Shown: positions 9,244-19,278 of the stretch, in pieces
Position numbering within the stretch: the stretch's first letter is position 1
How the letters are laid out: every line of letters starts with the position of its first letter
NCBI GenBank assembly: GCA_021495925.1
Contig: JAKEKT010000061.1
Coordinates: 124,001 to 188,000 of the forward strand
DNA from: Diplodia intermedia
Lineage: Eukaryota > Ascomycota > Dothideomycetes > Botryosphaeriales > Botryosphaeriaceae
Length of the DNA stretch: 64,000 bases
Direction: 5' to 3'
Program-made: the position numbers and the translations under genes
The notes under the pieces: model-generated
The model's database searches: none
Seen by the model: only the letters and a program-made list of their open reading frames with translations
What the model was told of the DNA's origin: nothing

Positions 9244-11947
9244 GGTGAGAAGTAGGTGTTGCTATTTCCAGTCAGCTGCTGAAGATATATGACGGGTTTT
9301 CAGAGCGTGAACATACTTAAGGACGTGCTTTGATAGGGAATGCGTGTAGATGGTGGCAGAGAATATGATGTTCACGCTAAGAAAATCCGATGGCGCAAGA
9401 CTGGATTTATATAGAGCGCCCTTCATATGCCCCACTATTGACTGGCATATTTGGAATAGCTATATGTGGTTGCGTTGGATGAGCAGCGGGGGTTTGGGGG
9501 CAAAGAGGCTAATGATGTGCGTAAGGGGCTCGAACACGGCCCGATTTGGAAAGAGACAGGTCAGTTACTGTCCCGTGCGCGATGCGGGACATTGGGACCG
9601 GCTTCCAGTGGCGTAACACGCAAGCTCCCCTCATGCTTAATTCTACTTTCCCCTGAGGCTTTGACGTCAACTTGACCTGGAATGAGTAATCATTGCTTGA
9701 AAGTCAGATGTTTTTTCCAGTCGCTACGGCGTGAACGTCCACTCAGTATCTATGCTTCAATTCCGGGCTATTGGTGCTGATTAACAGCTTTGTTCTGCTC
9801 GGGAAGCTCTGCAGATCATACAGGAGGACTGGGTTCTTTACGTCTCAGGACAGTGCACGTTTTCCCCACATCCTTCGATGCTTCGCATGGTGCTTCCGCA
9901 ACTGTTCCGGAAAACGAGAGGGGAGCTTGGCGCATAACATGAGGATGATACGTATCCGTCCTCCGCTCGTAATCGTTAAAGCAAAATGACTTGTGCGGCT
10001 ATACCATTCCCGAGACCATTGCTTCCATCACAATGCCCGCCCGATACCCGAATGTCTCTCCCACTCTTCTCAGCTTTTCTCCCGCCGCCACGGCAATCCC
10101 TGTGCCTTTGTTTTCTCATGCAGAGGTACAGGGTTATACCGCTTCCTACTGTCTACTGAGGGTCTGAAATGATAATAACTCGAGCTTATTTGACTGAACT
10201 GGTCAAAAATATACCGAAGAATATCCACCACCGCGAGTGACAAGGAAGATTGTCCACCCTCATCTGTGTTTGTATAAATGCCGTATGAACATATTTATAG
10301 GAAGATGAATACAAGATCCGGCTAGGAATATAAGTTTTAAATGCGTATAACTACATCCGAATCCTGTATCCAACTACTCATCCCATGTCGAATTTTTCCA
10401 TAAGGTAGATGTGGCTCGGCAATTTCTCTTGTCATCCGCCGTGCCACCAAGCGTGGAGAAGAAATCTCCCGTGTCTACAGTATACGTTGAAAGGCACTGG
10501 CCGCAACTGTAGTCCCGCAGTACTTAAGTTATTCCGTATGTTCCTGTTCATCATGAAGACATGTTTGGCAAACATGAAGCGAATGTTTAAGATGTGTGCT
10601 GATGCAACCTTTCGCAGGCTTTGAATATATGAGCTTACCCAACTGCAGAGATACAACTTCTTGATTTATTCAACTTCTTTTACCCGCATAGAAGCTTGAG
10701 TGAGACTGGAGTACCAAGAACACCACCACGTCGAATATTGAGCCAGGTCCGCAAGACGTAGAGTTGTTCCCAGACTCTCGCCTATGTGCAAACGCAAACG
10801 GCACGGGAGGAGAATCATGGTGCAGGCCCGGAACGAAAGTCTGCTCCAACTGCTATCTTGTCCGTCAGTCCCAACCACGCCTTGTCCACACCTCATTAGC
10901 TTACAAAAATTCCAAAGTACTGCGGCAAAGAATGCTAGAGGAGCCACTGGAAGCAGCACAAGATAGTCTGCCGATCTGACCTGATCAAACCAACCTGACG
11001 GCCCTGGTGGGAAGCAGAACAGCGACTCTCAAGCTTCGTCCAGCAGAGCATCACCTCCATAGCCGAAGCAACACATGGGAAGAAACAGTTCCTTTGGGGC
11101 AACATGCCAGCGTTTGACATCCTCAACCTCCCGCACAGCGAAGGCGCCGCCTACGCAAAGGACATCAATTTCCTCTTTGCCGGTACGTACATACATCCAG
11201 CCCAACACGCCCATCATCCATCCTCCCCTGTCCACCAGTCACGCCGACCACCCTCAGCCTGCGTGGCGAGCCTCCGCAACCTCCTCAATAACCCGCATCA
11301 GCCTCCCACCCTCTGTCATCGCCTAAAATAAGCCACGACTGCCCATCTTCAATGACCTGACCTTCCCCCATCGTCGCCCGCAATACCGCCCTACTCACCC
11401 CGTGCTGTACACAACACCCCCGACCGCCGCCGCGGCTACCATACTGTATACGTGGTACTCTGCCGTCCTCCCTCTCACCATCTACGCGCGCTTTTGCGGA
11501 CCACGATCATCCCGCTGATCGAGGATGTGTGCAGGAAGATATCCGCCAATCCGCGCAAAGGGACTCTGTGGCACAATTTTACAAGTTCCGAATAGTAGTG
11601 GTTGAATCTCAGACAGAGAGCTAACAAATCAAAATAGCGCATTCAGTGGTCCAGAATTCTGGAATAATGCTTGATTGTGCGGCTGCCGTTACGAGCAGAA
11701 ACGGATCGAGTTGCTCCTTCCAGAAAGCTGCTATGCAGAGAGGTCCCCAAGGATGGCATCACAGATGGCGGGGCAATTTCCTAGAGTGCGGGGTCGATGG
11801 TGCATGCGGTCTCTCCACAGTTGTAGTGAGTACAGGGGCGGGTAGGCTCTGGTAGGCATTGCATCATCTGCCCTTCATCTGAAAGCTTTTATGCTATTAT
11901 TCTACACGTGAAAATTAATGAAAAAAAGGACAGACTCTCGGCCCAGC
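9244..11947. other. 2.7 kb intergenic region, no supported gene
   Basis: The region includes the cupin promoter. Frames between 9350 and 11855 are short and unlike known proteins. The stretch 11030-11165 on the plus strand reads as a plausible exon fragment, but nothing on either side continues it convincingly (see rejected items). Confidence 0.45.
9406..9413 (-). promoter_or_regulatory. TATA box of the cupin gene
   Basis: TATATAAA on the minus strand, 163 nt upstream of the cupin start codon at 9243. Confidence 0.5.
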
Positions 11948-12763
11948 TCAGCTGGGCACGCCGTTAATCGTCCAACCGTTTTCGGTCTTCACAAATGACA
12001 GGCGCTCGACGTCAGGATCCAGCCCGGTCAACGCATCGTCGACGAATTCCATCCCGCCGTCATCACTGCCCACGAATTTCTCCTCTTCCTCCTCCTCCTG
12101 CTCGCCCAAAACCGACAACGGCGGTCCGTGATGGTGATGATGATAGATACTGCGCACCCATTTATACGCCACATCTGCCGCCGCACGATTCGACGCAAAC
12201 GCCCGCGTCACCTGCACCGGCACCCTCCGCGGGTTGTTCCACACGGTATCGAAAATCGTCTTGACTTGCCTGCTCTGCTGCTCGACGAGGGAGCTCGGGG
12301 CGTCGAACATGGCCGTGAAGAGCCGCGACAGGGGATCGTGCTCCTGCTTGGGCAGCTGCCGGATGATGTTCTTGCCCTGGTCGTGCGCGCGCGCGAACAC
12401 CTCCTTGTTGTGGCCGTGGAACGAGTCGACGAGCTTCTCGGCGGCTTTCTCGAGGCGCTCCGGGTGCGGGTGTTTGCGGGCGATGGCGGCGAAGGAGTCG
12501 AGCTGCGACTCGAAGAATTGCTCGATGGAGTGGATGAGCTCGATCCCTACTTGCATCAGGTCGTTCTCGGACGGGTGGTTGCTGGTCGTCACGGAGCCGC
12601 GGGCTTGGACGAGGTGCACCCGGGGGTCGTGTGCGTCGGTGACTTTTGAGGCGGCGAGAGCGTGGAGGGGGCCGTAGTTCTCTGTCGTGAGGCAGAGGTC
12701 GATGAGGTGCATGTGGCGGTCCACCCAGGCCTCCCAGCCGAGGTCGGTTGGGTTGGTGTGCAT
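11948..12763 (-). CDS. orphan protein A of a divergent paralogous pair
   Basis: Single-exon protein of 271 aa from the ATG at 12763 (MHTNPTDLGWEAWVDRHMHL). An in-frame upstream ATG at 12868 would add 35 residues. A TATA-like element at 12876-12883 would place the transcription start downstream of that codon, so I prefer 12763. I recognise no domain. The protein is mostly helical-looking and hydrophilic, with a His run (YHHHHHG), an acidic run of seven Glu and a C-terminus ending ENGWTINGVPS. The opening 'W..WVDRHMHLIDLCL..' and the ending 'LSFVKTENGW' match the plus-strand gene at 13766-14635 in order and spacing, so I read the two as diverged paralogues. Function unknown. Confidence 0.8.
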   Translation of the reverse strand: MHTNPTDLGWEAWVDRHMHLIDLCLTTENYGPLHALAASKVTDAHDPRVHLVQARGSVTTSNHPSENDLMQVGIELIHSIEQFFESQLDSFAAIARKHPHPERLEKAAEKLVDSFHGHNKEVFARAHDQGKNIIRQLPKQEHDPLSRLFTAMFDAPSSLVEQQSRQVKTIFDTVWNNPRRVPVQVTRAFASNRAAADVAYKWVRSIYHHHHHGPPLSVLGEQEEEEEEKFVGSDDGGMEFVDDALTGLDPDVERLSFVKTENGWTINGVPS

Positions 12764-12875
12764 GGCTGTGTGGTGATGGGTGGATGTTCGGTGTGGTAAA
12801 AGGAGGGTTTCTTTGGTGGAAGCCAAGATGAACGAATGTAGTGTTGGTGTTGGAAAGAGCAATTTCAACTTGGCG

Positions 12876-12883
12876 ATTTATAC
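12876..12883 (-). promoter_or_regulatory. TATA-like element of orphan gene A
   Basis: Minus-strand TATAAATC. Its position argues for translation starting at 12763, since an mRNA beginning about 30 nt downstream would not contain the 12868 ATG. Confidence 0.45.
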
Positions 12884-13709
12884 ACACGGCTGGCACGGAA
12901 GTGGGTCGAGGAAAGCGGAAAGGATGTGCAGTAATAATGATGCTAAGAACGAGTGCTCGATCGTTGCGGGTCTACTTCGATGGCTGGTTAACGTGACGTG
13001 CTCGGGGCGTTAGCGCGACGTGCCTTGTTGAGGGGAATGTGTGTTGGAGACCATCAACGGCCTAGCGTACCCGTTGGGCCGCGCATGGCAGGAAGGGGCA
13101 GACGGTTACAGCAAAATCTAGAATGCGGAGAGGCTGTACCCCGCCCCCGCATCCCCGCATTCCCACGGCCCGCTCCTTTCCTCAACCTCAATCCATTGCT
13201 GTTTTCGTTGAAATGGCCGTTTCCGTGCTGATGCGTGTCCCTCGTCTCTATATCCGTCCATCTCGCTCATTTTCATCTCGTAACAGATACCACTTCGTTG
13301 ACGCTTTCGATCCGCCTTCCCCACGTTGCGGGATAATGCAGTCGGCCGAGAAACACTGCTCCATTACGTCTACACCAAACACCGTGCTGTCTGTCACATG
13401 GGCCCATTACGGCTGCGAAGAAGCTCTCTCGCTACATTCACCACTTTGTCGCCGTCATAGCCATAGCATGTGGCCATTCTCCCCGCCTTCATTCGTCAGC
13501 ATCGACTTCTCCTTGCCTTGTTTCACATGCCGCAGGAGCCAGCAATGTGCTCGAGCTGTAGAGACAGACGCGAAGATGTGATGAGAAGGGATGATTATAT
13601 ATAGGTGCTCGCCGTTCCATGCTATCTATCCATCACAGCCAACAACTTCCATCCAGCTTCATCATCAACAACCTTGCTCTACTAGCTTTAGGAACAACCT
13701 ACATCCCAC
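12884..13709. other. shared divergent promoter region
   Basis: The start codons of orphan genes A and B lie 1.0 kb apart, pointing outwards. No gene is seen between them; the 13123-13581 frame has no domain. Confidence 0.5.
13595..13603 (+). promoter_or_regulatory. TATA box of orphan gene B
   Basis: TATATATAG, about 115 nt before a predicted 5' UTR intron and 170 nt before the start codon. Confidence 0.5.
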
Positions 13710-13761
13710 GTGAGACTTCTCCTACTTTGGACTTGGCATGACGCACCCTAACAAAATGCAG
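13710..13761 (+). other. predicted 5' UTR intron of orphan gene B
   Basis: A GTGAGA donor at 13710, a CCTAAC branch site at 13747-13752 and a TGCAG acceptor ending at 13761 define a 52 nt intron that ends 4 nt before the start codon. Confidence 0.65.
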
Positions 13762-13765
13762 GAAA

Positions 13766-14635
13766 ATGGCCGCATCGCTTACCATGCCTCCCGTTGAGCG
13801 TGACTGGACCCAGCTCCTCGATCAGCGCATCGACCTGATCCACTTCACCATCAACCAAGGCGACTCGCAGCTCATGAAGGCCGTGTTCGCGCAGGACCAG
13901 TCCAGCACGGTCGACTACCCGGCCTCGTTCTACGACCAAGCCAAGGCCCTCGGCGCCGAGGCCTTCGAGCGCGGCTCCAACGTGATCCGGGACCTGGAGC
14001 ACCGGGCGCTGGAGACCAACAAGCGCATCAAGGGCGACACGGACCAGATCCGCCAGAGCATGGAGGAGCTCGCCAACAACGGCGACAACAACAACAACCC
14101 CGAGGAGTGGGAGCGCAACATCGACGAGAACATCGACCGCCTGCAGGAGACGTCGTACGACCAGCTCGAGGAGCTGCGCAACTTCGGCAAGAAGAAGATC
14201 CACGAGCTGCCGAGCCACCTGCGCCGCCATGGCGCGTACGCCTTCATGGGCGCCATCAGCGGCATCTTCGTCTTCCGCGACAACGCCGAGACCTTCCTCA
14301 AGGTCGCCCTCGACGACGTGCAGACGTGGTACCAGCAGCCCGAGGCCAAGGTCAAGGAGTTCGACGACATCACCCAGCGCTGGTACGAGGGCTCGCGCAA
14401 CACCACCAAGGGCTGGTTCGGCGGCGCCCACCTCCTCCGCGGCGTCGCTCCCCTGGCCCACGCTGCCCGCCGCCACCACGGCCGCCGCCACCGCCACGGC
14501 CGCCGCAACGGCCCCGCCGACAACCTCCCCGAGATCAAGGACATCGCGACGAAGCTGCAGTGCATGGGGCTCGACAGCTTCACCATCGTCCGCAAGGGCA
14601 ACGGCTGGGCGCTGGAGATCGACTCGCCGGCTTAG
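13766..14635 (+). CDS. orphan protein B of a divergent paralogous pair
   Basis: Single coding exon, 289 aa, no signal peptide. Starts MAASLTMPPVERDWTQLLDQ. The N-terminal 'W..LLDQRIDLIHFTI' matches the N-terminus of the protein on 11948-12763, and the C-terminal 'LDSFTIVRKGNGW' matches its 'LSFVKTENGW'. Between these ends the two have diverged. B carries a long charged helical middle (coiled-coil-like, residues 60-150), a weakly hydrophobic segment AYAFMGAISGIFVF near residue 158, and an Arg/His-rich stretch (RRHHGRRHRHGRR, about residue 235) that could bind nucleic acid or act as a nuclear signal. I recognise no family. Codon use is strongly G/C-ending, so it is probably a well-expressed gene. 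Long frames on the opposite strand are shadows of this bias. Confidence 0.82.
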   Translation: MAASLTMPPVERDWTQLLDQRIDLIHFTINQGDSQLMKAVFAQDQSSTVDYPASFYDQAKALGAEAFERGSNVIRDLEHRALETNKRIKGDTDQIRQSMEELANNGDNNNNPEEWERNIDENIDRLQETSYDQLEELRNFGKKKIHELPSHLRRHGAYAFMGAISGIFVFRDNAETFLKVALDDVQTWYQQPEAKVKEFDDITQRWYEGSRNTTKGWFGGAHLLRGVAPLAHAARRHHGRRHRHGRRNGPADNLPEIKDIATKLQCMGLDSFTIVRKGNGWALEIDSPA

Positions 14636-15718
14636 GCGGTATGCCGCTGGCCAGGCTGGACCTGAAGTGACCATCTGTAGCCGTAGCTAAAAATGAAGTG
14701 AACACTCCTTTGTGCGATTCGAGTCTCTCTGCCACCGTGCGTCGTGCAGTGTCATCTCCCTAGTTCGGAAATCAGACCACCCGCGAAACTTCTGGCATTT
14801 GATGCAAGGCTGTACTCCATTGTCACAGATTGGCAGTTCACCCAGCTGTTTATATCACACAGGTTACGAGTGTTCTGGTCGAATCCGAAAGCCACAGTCT
14901 CGCATGATTGGAGGATGCGAAGACCAAACAGTTGTGGCTGTAGGAGGCAGACATCCTGTCCGCCGCAACACTTCCATAACATCTCATCCTCAGCTGCCCA
15001 TATCTCCGGAGTGTGACCACGAGGCTGAGACATGGATAGTCTATTCCCGGCGCTAAGTGGCCTGACCGGCATCTCCATATCGTTATGGTAGAGGAAAGCA
15101 AACATGAGGGACGCTAAATCAGTCTTTCATCGCCGAGGCTGTCGGCTTTTTCCGATATCAAAGGATTCAAACGTCCGTATATAATGGTAAGCTGTAGACA
15201 TCGGACCTTCAGGTTTGCGTGTAGGAATTTGAGGCGACGTTGTCGAACGCGGAGTCACTTGAGGTACATAGCATGTAAACCCTCCTCCGCACATGCGAAG
15301 TGGGGCCTGCACGCCTGGAGTCAAAGGAACAAGGCTGGCGAGGTGCCTCGACTGCTCTTCCCCGCTCCTTTTGTCCTCGCCTTTCAGCCTCGTCGCAAAA
15401 CACACAAGGCCAAAGCCAAAGCATTGTGCACTAGTCCCGATGAAGCACTAGTGGTACAATGTCCGGAGATTTCGCAGCTGGACGCTGTATCACTTGTAGC
15501 ATTATTGGCCCAACGTCGTGAGTAACTCTACGCATTGAAGGGCGGACATTCTTGAGGCCCGAGTGATTCCGAACGGTGGGTACAGAAAGCACAGCCTTTT
15601 CAAGTATTCCTTCCACACTCCCAGGAACAGTCTCTAAGCAGTGAAAGAAAGTGCACCCTTCTCAATTCCCTCCGAAGTGGCTGTAAGCATCGCTGTGGAA
15701 GCGGAAAACTCCGACACA
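14636..15718. other. intergenic, no gene seen
   Basis: 1.1 kb between the 3' ends of convergent genes. Short frames on both strands lack domains. Confidence 0.5.
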
Positions 15719-16742
15719 CTAGCCGTGTTTGTTCCTGAAATGTTGCAAGAATCGAGCATTGTCGCCAAAGTCAACACCTCGCTTAACACAGCCTGGTACT
15801 GGGCACTTGGTGTGCAGGGTCCTATTGACGTGGTCGCTCCACGACCAGAAACACTCCTTGTGCTGATCGCATGACCTTGGAAGCTGATGTGTGTGGTTGT
15901 CCAAGCTCTCCTGGGAGTGGAAAGTCTCTCCACAGGAAGGGCACTCGAGCTCGTCATAGTAAGCCGGCTCGATAGCGAGCATGTGGTTGTGAGGAGGAGG
16001 CTCTATGGCATGAATCTGGACGAAGGGAGGCGCGGCATAAAAGCCGTCGGGCCCGGGAACATGCTCAACCCCGTAGTACGGAGGTGAGGCATCTGGAGGA
16101 TTCGTAAGTCAGTCATGTACGATAAGAATTGGATCAAAGGCAAGCATACGGGCACAGAACTGGCAATAATCACCTATCAACCTCATGTTGACGCAGCCAG
16201 GCATGTAGCAGATATCTGAACTTTCGTGAGTGACATCACGCTATTCACCACTTTGGAGCATCTTACGTTCGTCACAGAAATCCGAACCACCATATTTCTC
16301 CCTTTCGCAGTTGCTTACAGTACACACATCTGGATTTGTTAGAAGTCTAGACTGGCGCACGCTCATAAAGGGTATTTACGGTATGCGCAATACTCCTCAG
16401 TCAATCCCCGCTGGTTTCTGCAATTAGAGGATTTGCACACATCTAGATGAATTAGTCAGGTTATCACCAAAGTACGAGAAATATCCATACGATCGTAGCA
16501 GTAATTCGAGCCCCGATACTTCTCATCTCCGCAGGATTGCGCGCTGCAGCGGTCTTGACAGTATGTTAGTCCTGACCAATCCATATACGTAGATAATTGA
16601 AAGAGGAAAGGTGTAAACTTACGAATGTTGCAGTAAGTGCACCAATCCAAGGAAGTTCGCCGACAGCCACTAGAAGCACACCAATCTAGTACAATTCAGT
16701 AGGGAATTCATTACCAGGAACGCTGAGGATCGGTCTACCCAT
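15719..16742 (-). CDS. Cys/His-repeat zinc-binding protein, one repeat per exon, with C2H2-like tail
   Basis: Predicted zinc-binding protein of 239 aa. The model is complement(15719..16092, 16150..16215, 16267..16329, 16380..16442, 16491..16553, 16623..16685, 16715..16742). After nine residues (MGRPILSVP) come five tandem units of about 21 aa with the pattern C-x4-C-x10-C-x2-H; the fifth is one residue longer and irregular. Each unit is encoded by its own exon (63, 63, 63, 63 and 66 nt). All six introns are phase 1, and the repeat's final His codon is split C|AY at the exon joins. The last exon encodes a Pro/Tyr-rich linker and then C2H2-like fingers (CPSC..H....H, then CPVPGC..H...H). An upstream in-frame ATG at 16883 is disfavoured by a TATA element at 16891-16900. 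A nucleic-acid or protein-binding role is inference. Confidence 0.82.
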
Positions 16743-18247
16743 GTGATGGAGTAAGAGTGGGAAGAAGTTCACGTTGAATAGAGCAAGGCTGTCGATGGCG
16801 AGAGGTAGCTTGGGACAAAAACGACGTGCGCCACCACTTTGTGGAAAGAGAATTGATCGGGATGAATCACACCACAAGAGCAACCCCAGTGCTTATATGC
16901 GCAGGTCGAGGGCTGCATACATGGCCTTCCCAATGGATTGGCGAACGCCGTTCCCTTGAAATATGCGCCTGCTGCCTAAGGGCTTCATGGACATGTGGCA
17001 CCTTGTCTTACGTACGCCTCCACGCCTAAATCAGCTCCCCGCATTTCGGAACCGGACGTTGAGTGGTTTCAAACTATGGCGGGGCCAATGGGACTCGATT
17101 GGTCCGCCCAAACGCGGGTATAAGCGGCAATTGCCAGGCGCATGTGAAGGCGAGAATGCTGCGTTGGCAACGCTTTCCAATTCGATACATCCGCTCGCCC
17201 GATGACACGTAGGCAATACCCTATACTCTCCTTTGGCACAGCCTGAAATGAAATTTAGACCAGAATCCAAACGCAGAAAAACGACGAAAAGAAAATGGCC
17301 TGTACATACAGGCGTAAAGTGGTGTCGGAGAGAAAGAGATCAGGCTGATGACGCGCCTCGATGTCTTCGCCTCTTTTCCCGCCCTTCCGATGCTATCACT
17401 TGGGCCTCGTCCTCGTTGCACGAGCAGCACAATTCTTATTCGGGCAAAACATCAGAACTGTGTCTCTGATCACATGCAGTGACGATCATCCCATTGTGCT
17501 CCATATCGAAAGGTACAGAGGCCTGTACGAACATCTCTTCCCGCTCTCCAGCTTTGGTTCCTTTACTTAGGCGACCAGGACCACCACAACCTCTTTCAGC
17601 CTTGTTCAGAAAGATCAGTGACTCCCTTGAACCATGAGCACCTTCATGCATGCCCTTACTTCCATTTGTAGCCTGATCCCAAATATTTCCCAGTTAATAC
17701 CAACGACCTCGCCGATCTTACCATTGCTTGGTTAGAATTGTTTCCTTTCCTCAATATTCTCACAGCGCAGCAACTTTGAATTCACTTTCAGATCGTCAGA
17801 GGGCAAACAAGAAGGGTCACACGGCCAACCGCTACATCGTCTTCCAGCATCTCGCGATTTCCCTCCTCCGGGCGATGACGTCGTCCCCCCACAGCAATTC
17901 CACAGGCTCCCCGTGTCAACAGATGCCTTGACTGAGGGCCTCGTAGCGCATAACATCGCCTCTGAGTTTCTTGATGTACTAACAATAACTATTTTAAGAT
18001 CAAATTACACATGTACAGAATGCCTTGCGGTACTGGAGCTTCGCTAGTATGACCGCTGCTGCCGCTATCAAGCTCATAGCTTTCATCACATACATGAATA
18101 AAATTACAAAGTACACCTACGAGAAGCATCTAATAGGGCAGCAGCTAGTCAAACTGAGGACCAGGAACTCCAACCTTTCCTTACATCTGTTCAACGCATC
18201 TCTACATTACCGGGATATCAATTACTTTGCACCGCCACCACATACAA
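16743..18247. other. intergenic, no gene seen
   Basis: 1.5 kb including the promoter of the Cys/His-repeat gene. Nothing beyond short chance frames is visible. Confidence 0.5.
16891..16900 (-). promoter_or_regulatory. TATA element of the Cys/His-repeat gene
   Basis: Minus-strand CATATAAGC about 150 nt upstream of the chosen start codon at 16742, and too close to the alternative ATG at 16883 for that codon to be in the mRNA. Confidence 0.5.
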
Positions 18248-19278
18248 TCATTTCCAGCTCCCCCCACCATCCAGCTCCGCAAGCTGATGATGACCCACTC
18301 CCAACGACGGCGAACTTGCCGGCAGCTCCGAGTACTTCTGGTCCGGATGTTTTACCCCCTCTGCCACCGGGAGTTCCGAGTAATTTTGGCGCTGTTGATC
18401 CGATCCCATGGGCGCCGGGAGCTCCGAAACCTGCGGTCCCTCCATCGGTTCTTCCACCGGCTCACTCCTGTACGGCTCCACCGCCACACCTCCTGCCGAT
18501 TGCTTCCTCCGTCTCTTAACGCACCAAAGCATCGCCAAAACAAACCCAAGCAGAAACACTCCACCAACAACGGCCCCAATCGCCGCTTTCGCACCGGTTG
18601 ACAAACCACTGGATGATGGCAGCGACAAAGACGTAGTCGTAGAAGTCGGCGCACTGCCCGTCGAAGAAGCCGTCGCCGTTGCCGTCGCAGCCGCGCCAGG
18701 AGTCTGTGGAAATTATCAACAACAATTCGCCCGTTGAATGGACGTCTCGAAGCACTTACGCTATACGTCGAATACTTCTCATCCTCCACATCCTCCAGCG
18801 TCGTAAACTTGAACTGCTGCCCAATCTGCGGCGCCGTGATATTCAAACTCATCAAAAAGAAGGCCCCCGTCGCATTCAAATGCCACCCACTTCCATTCCG
18901 CGCGTTCTCAAACCAAAACAGGCGATCCGACCACGCGCCGATGCTCCAATACATTGACTCATCCAGCATCGTGTAGTTCCCCATAATGGGCTTCGTACTC
19001 CCCGCCGTGACTTCGCCGTCATCACTCTCGGCGATGGCGGCGCTCAGATAGTTGTTGGGACCTGATGCGCGCGTGCGCAGGACGGCGTGGGTAGAGTTCG
19101 TGTTGTAGATCTGCCATTGCTGCTCGTGGTCGGTAGCGTTGGAGAGGCGCAGGAAGACGGGACCGAAGGGCTGCACGGAGGTCTTGTTGTCGATGGTGGT
19201 CGTGGGCGTGCCGACGATGGAGAGGAGGCCGTTGGGGGTGGATATTTGGTACCATTTGGAGCGGTCGAAGTGGGCCAT
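18248..19278 (-). CDS. single-pass membrane protein, possible lectin-like ectodomain and YSELP tail
   Basis: 324 aa from complement(18248..18703, 18760..19278); one 56 nt phase-0 intron with GTAAGT donor. The N-terminal region (residues 1-170) resembles a beta-trefoil or ricin-B-like fold by its spaced W/F and 'QQWQIY', 'FWFENARNGSGWHL' motifs, but this is by eye only. It carries several N-glycosylation sequons (NATD, NSTH, NYT, NGSG, NATG, NITA), arguing for a luminal or extracellular location. There is no cleavable signal peptide, so the transmembrane helix may act as a reverse anchor. A Ser/Thr/Ala-rich stalk follows, then one hydrophobic helix (GAVVGGVFLLGFVLAML) and a CVKRRRK stop-transfer. 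The cytoplasmic tail has repeated (Y/V)SELP motifs (three copies), possible phosphotyrosine or adaptor sites. Such tails occur in Pezizomycotina surface proteins of unknown role. Confidence 0.8.

Noticed and set aside
11030..11660. Plus-strand fragment around PAFDILNLPHSEG and AAYAKDINFLFAG, possibly part of a decayed gene
   Set aside because: It reads like a real exon for about 45 codons and ends at a GTACGT donor, but no upstream or downstream exon continues it and I recognise no family.
12764..12868. Longer N-terminus of orphan protein A from the ATG at 12868
   Set aside because: A TATA-like element at 12876-12883 lies too close. The paralogue's N-terminus aligns with the 12763 start.
13748..14674. 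308-codon antisense frame opposite orphan gene B, Val/Ala/Leu-rich
   Set aside because: It arises from strong G/C-ending codon bias of the plus gene, which has a TATA box, a 5' UTR intron and a paralogue.
16743..16883. Longer N-terminus of the Cys/His-repeat protein from the ATG at 16883
   Set aside because: A TATA element at 16891-16900 would place transcription start after this codon, and the extra 47 residues look unrelated to the repeats.
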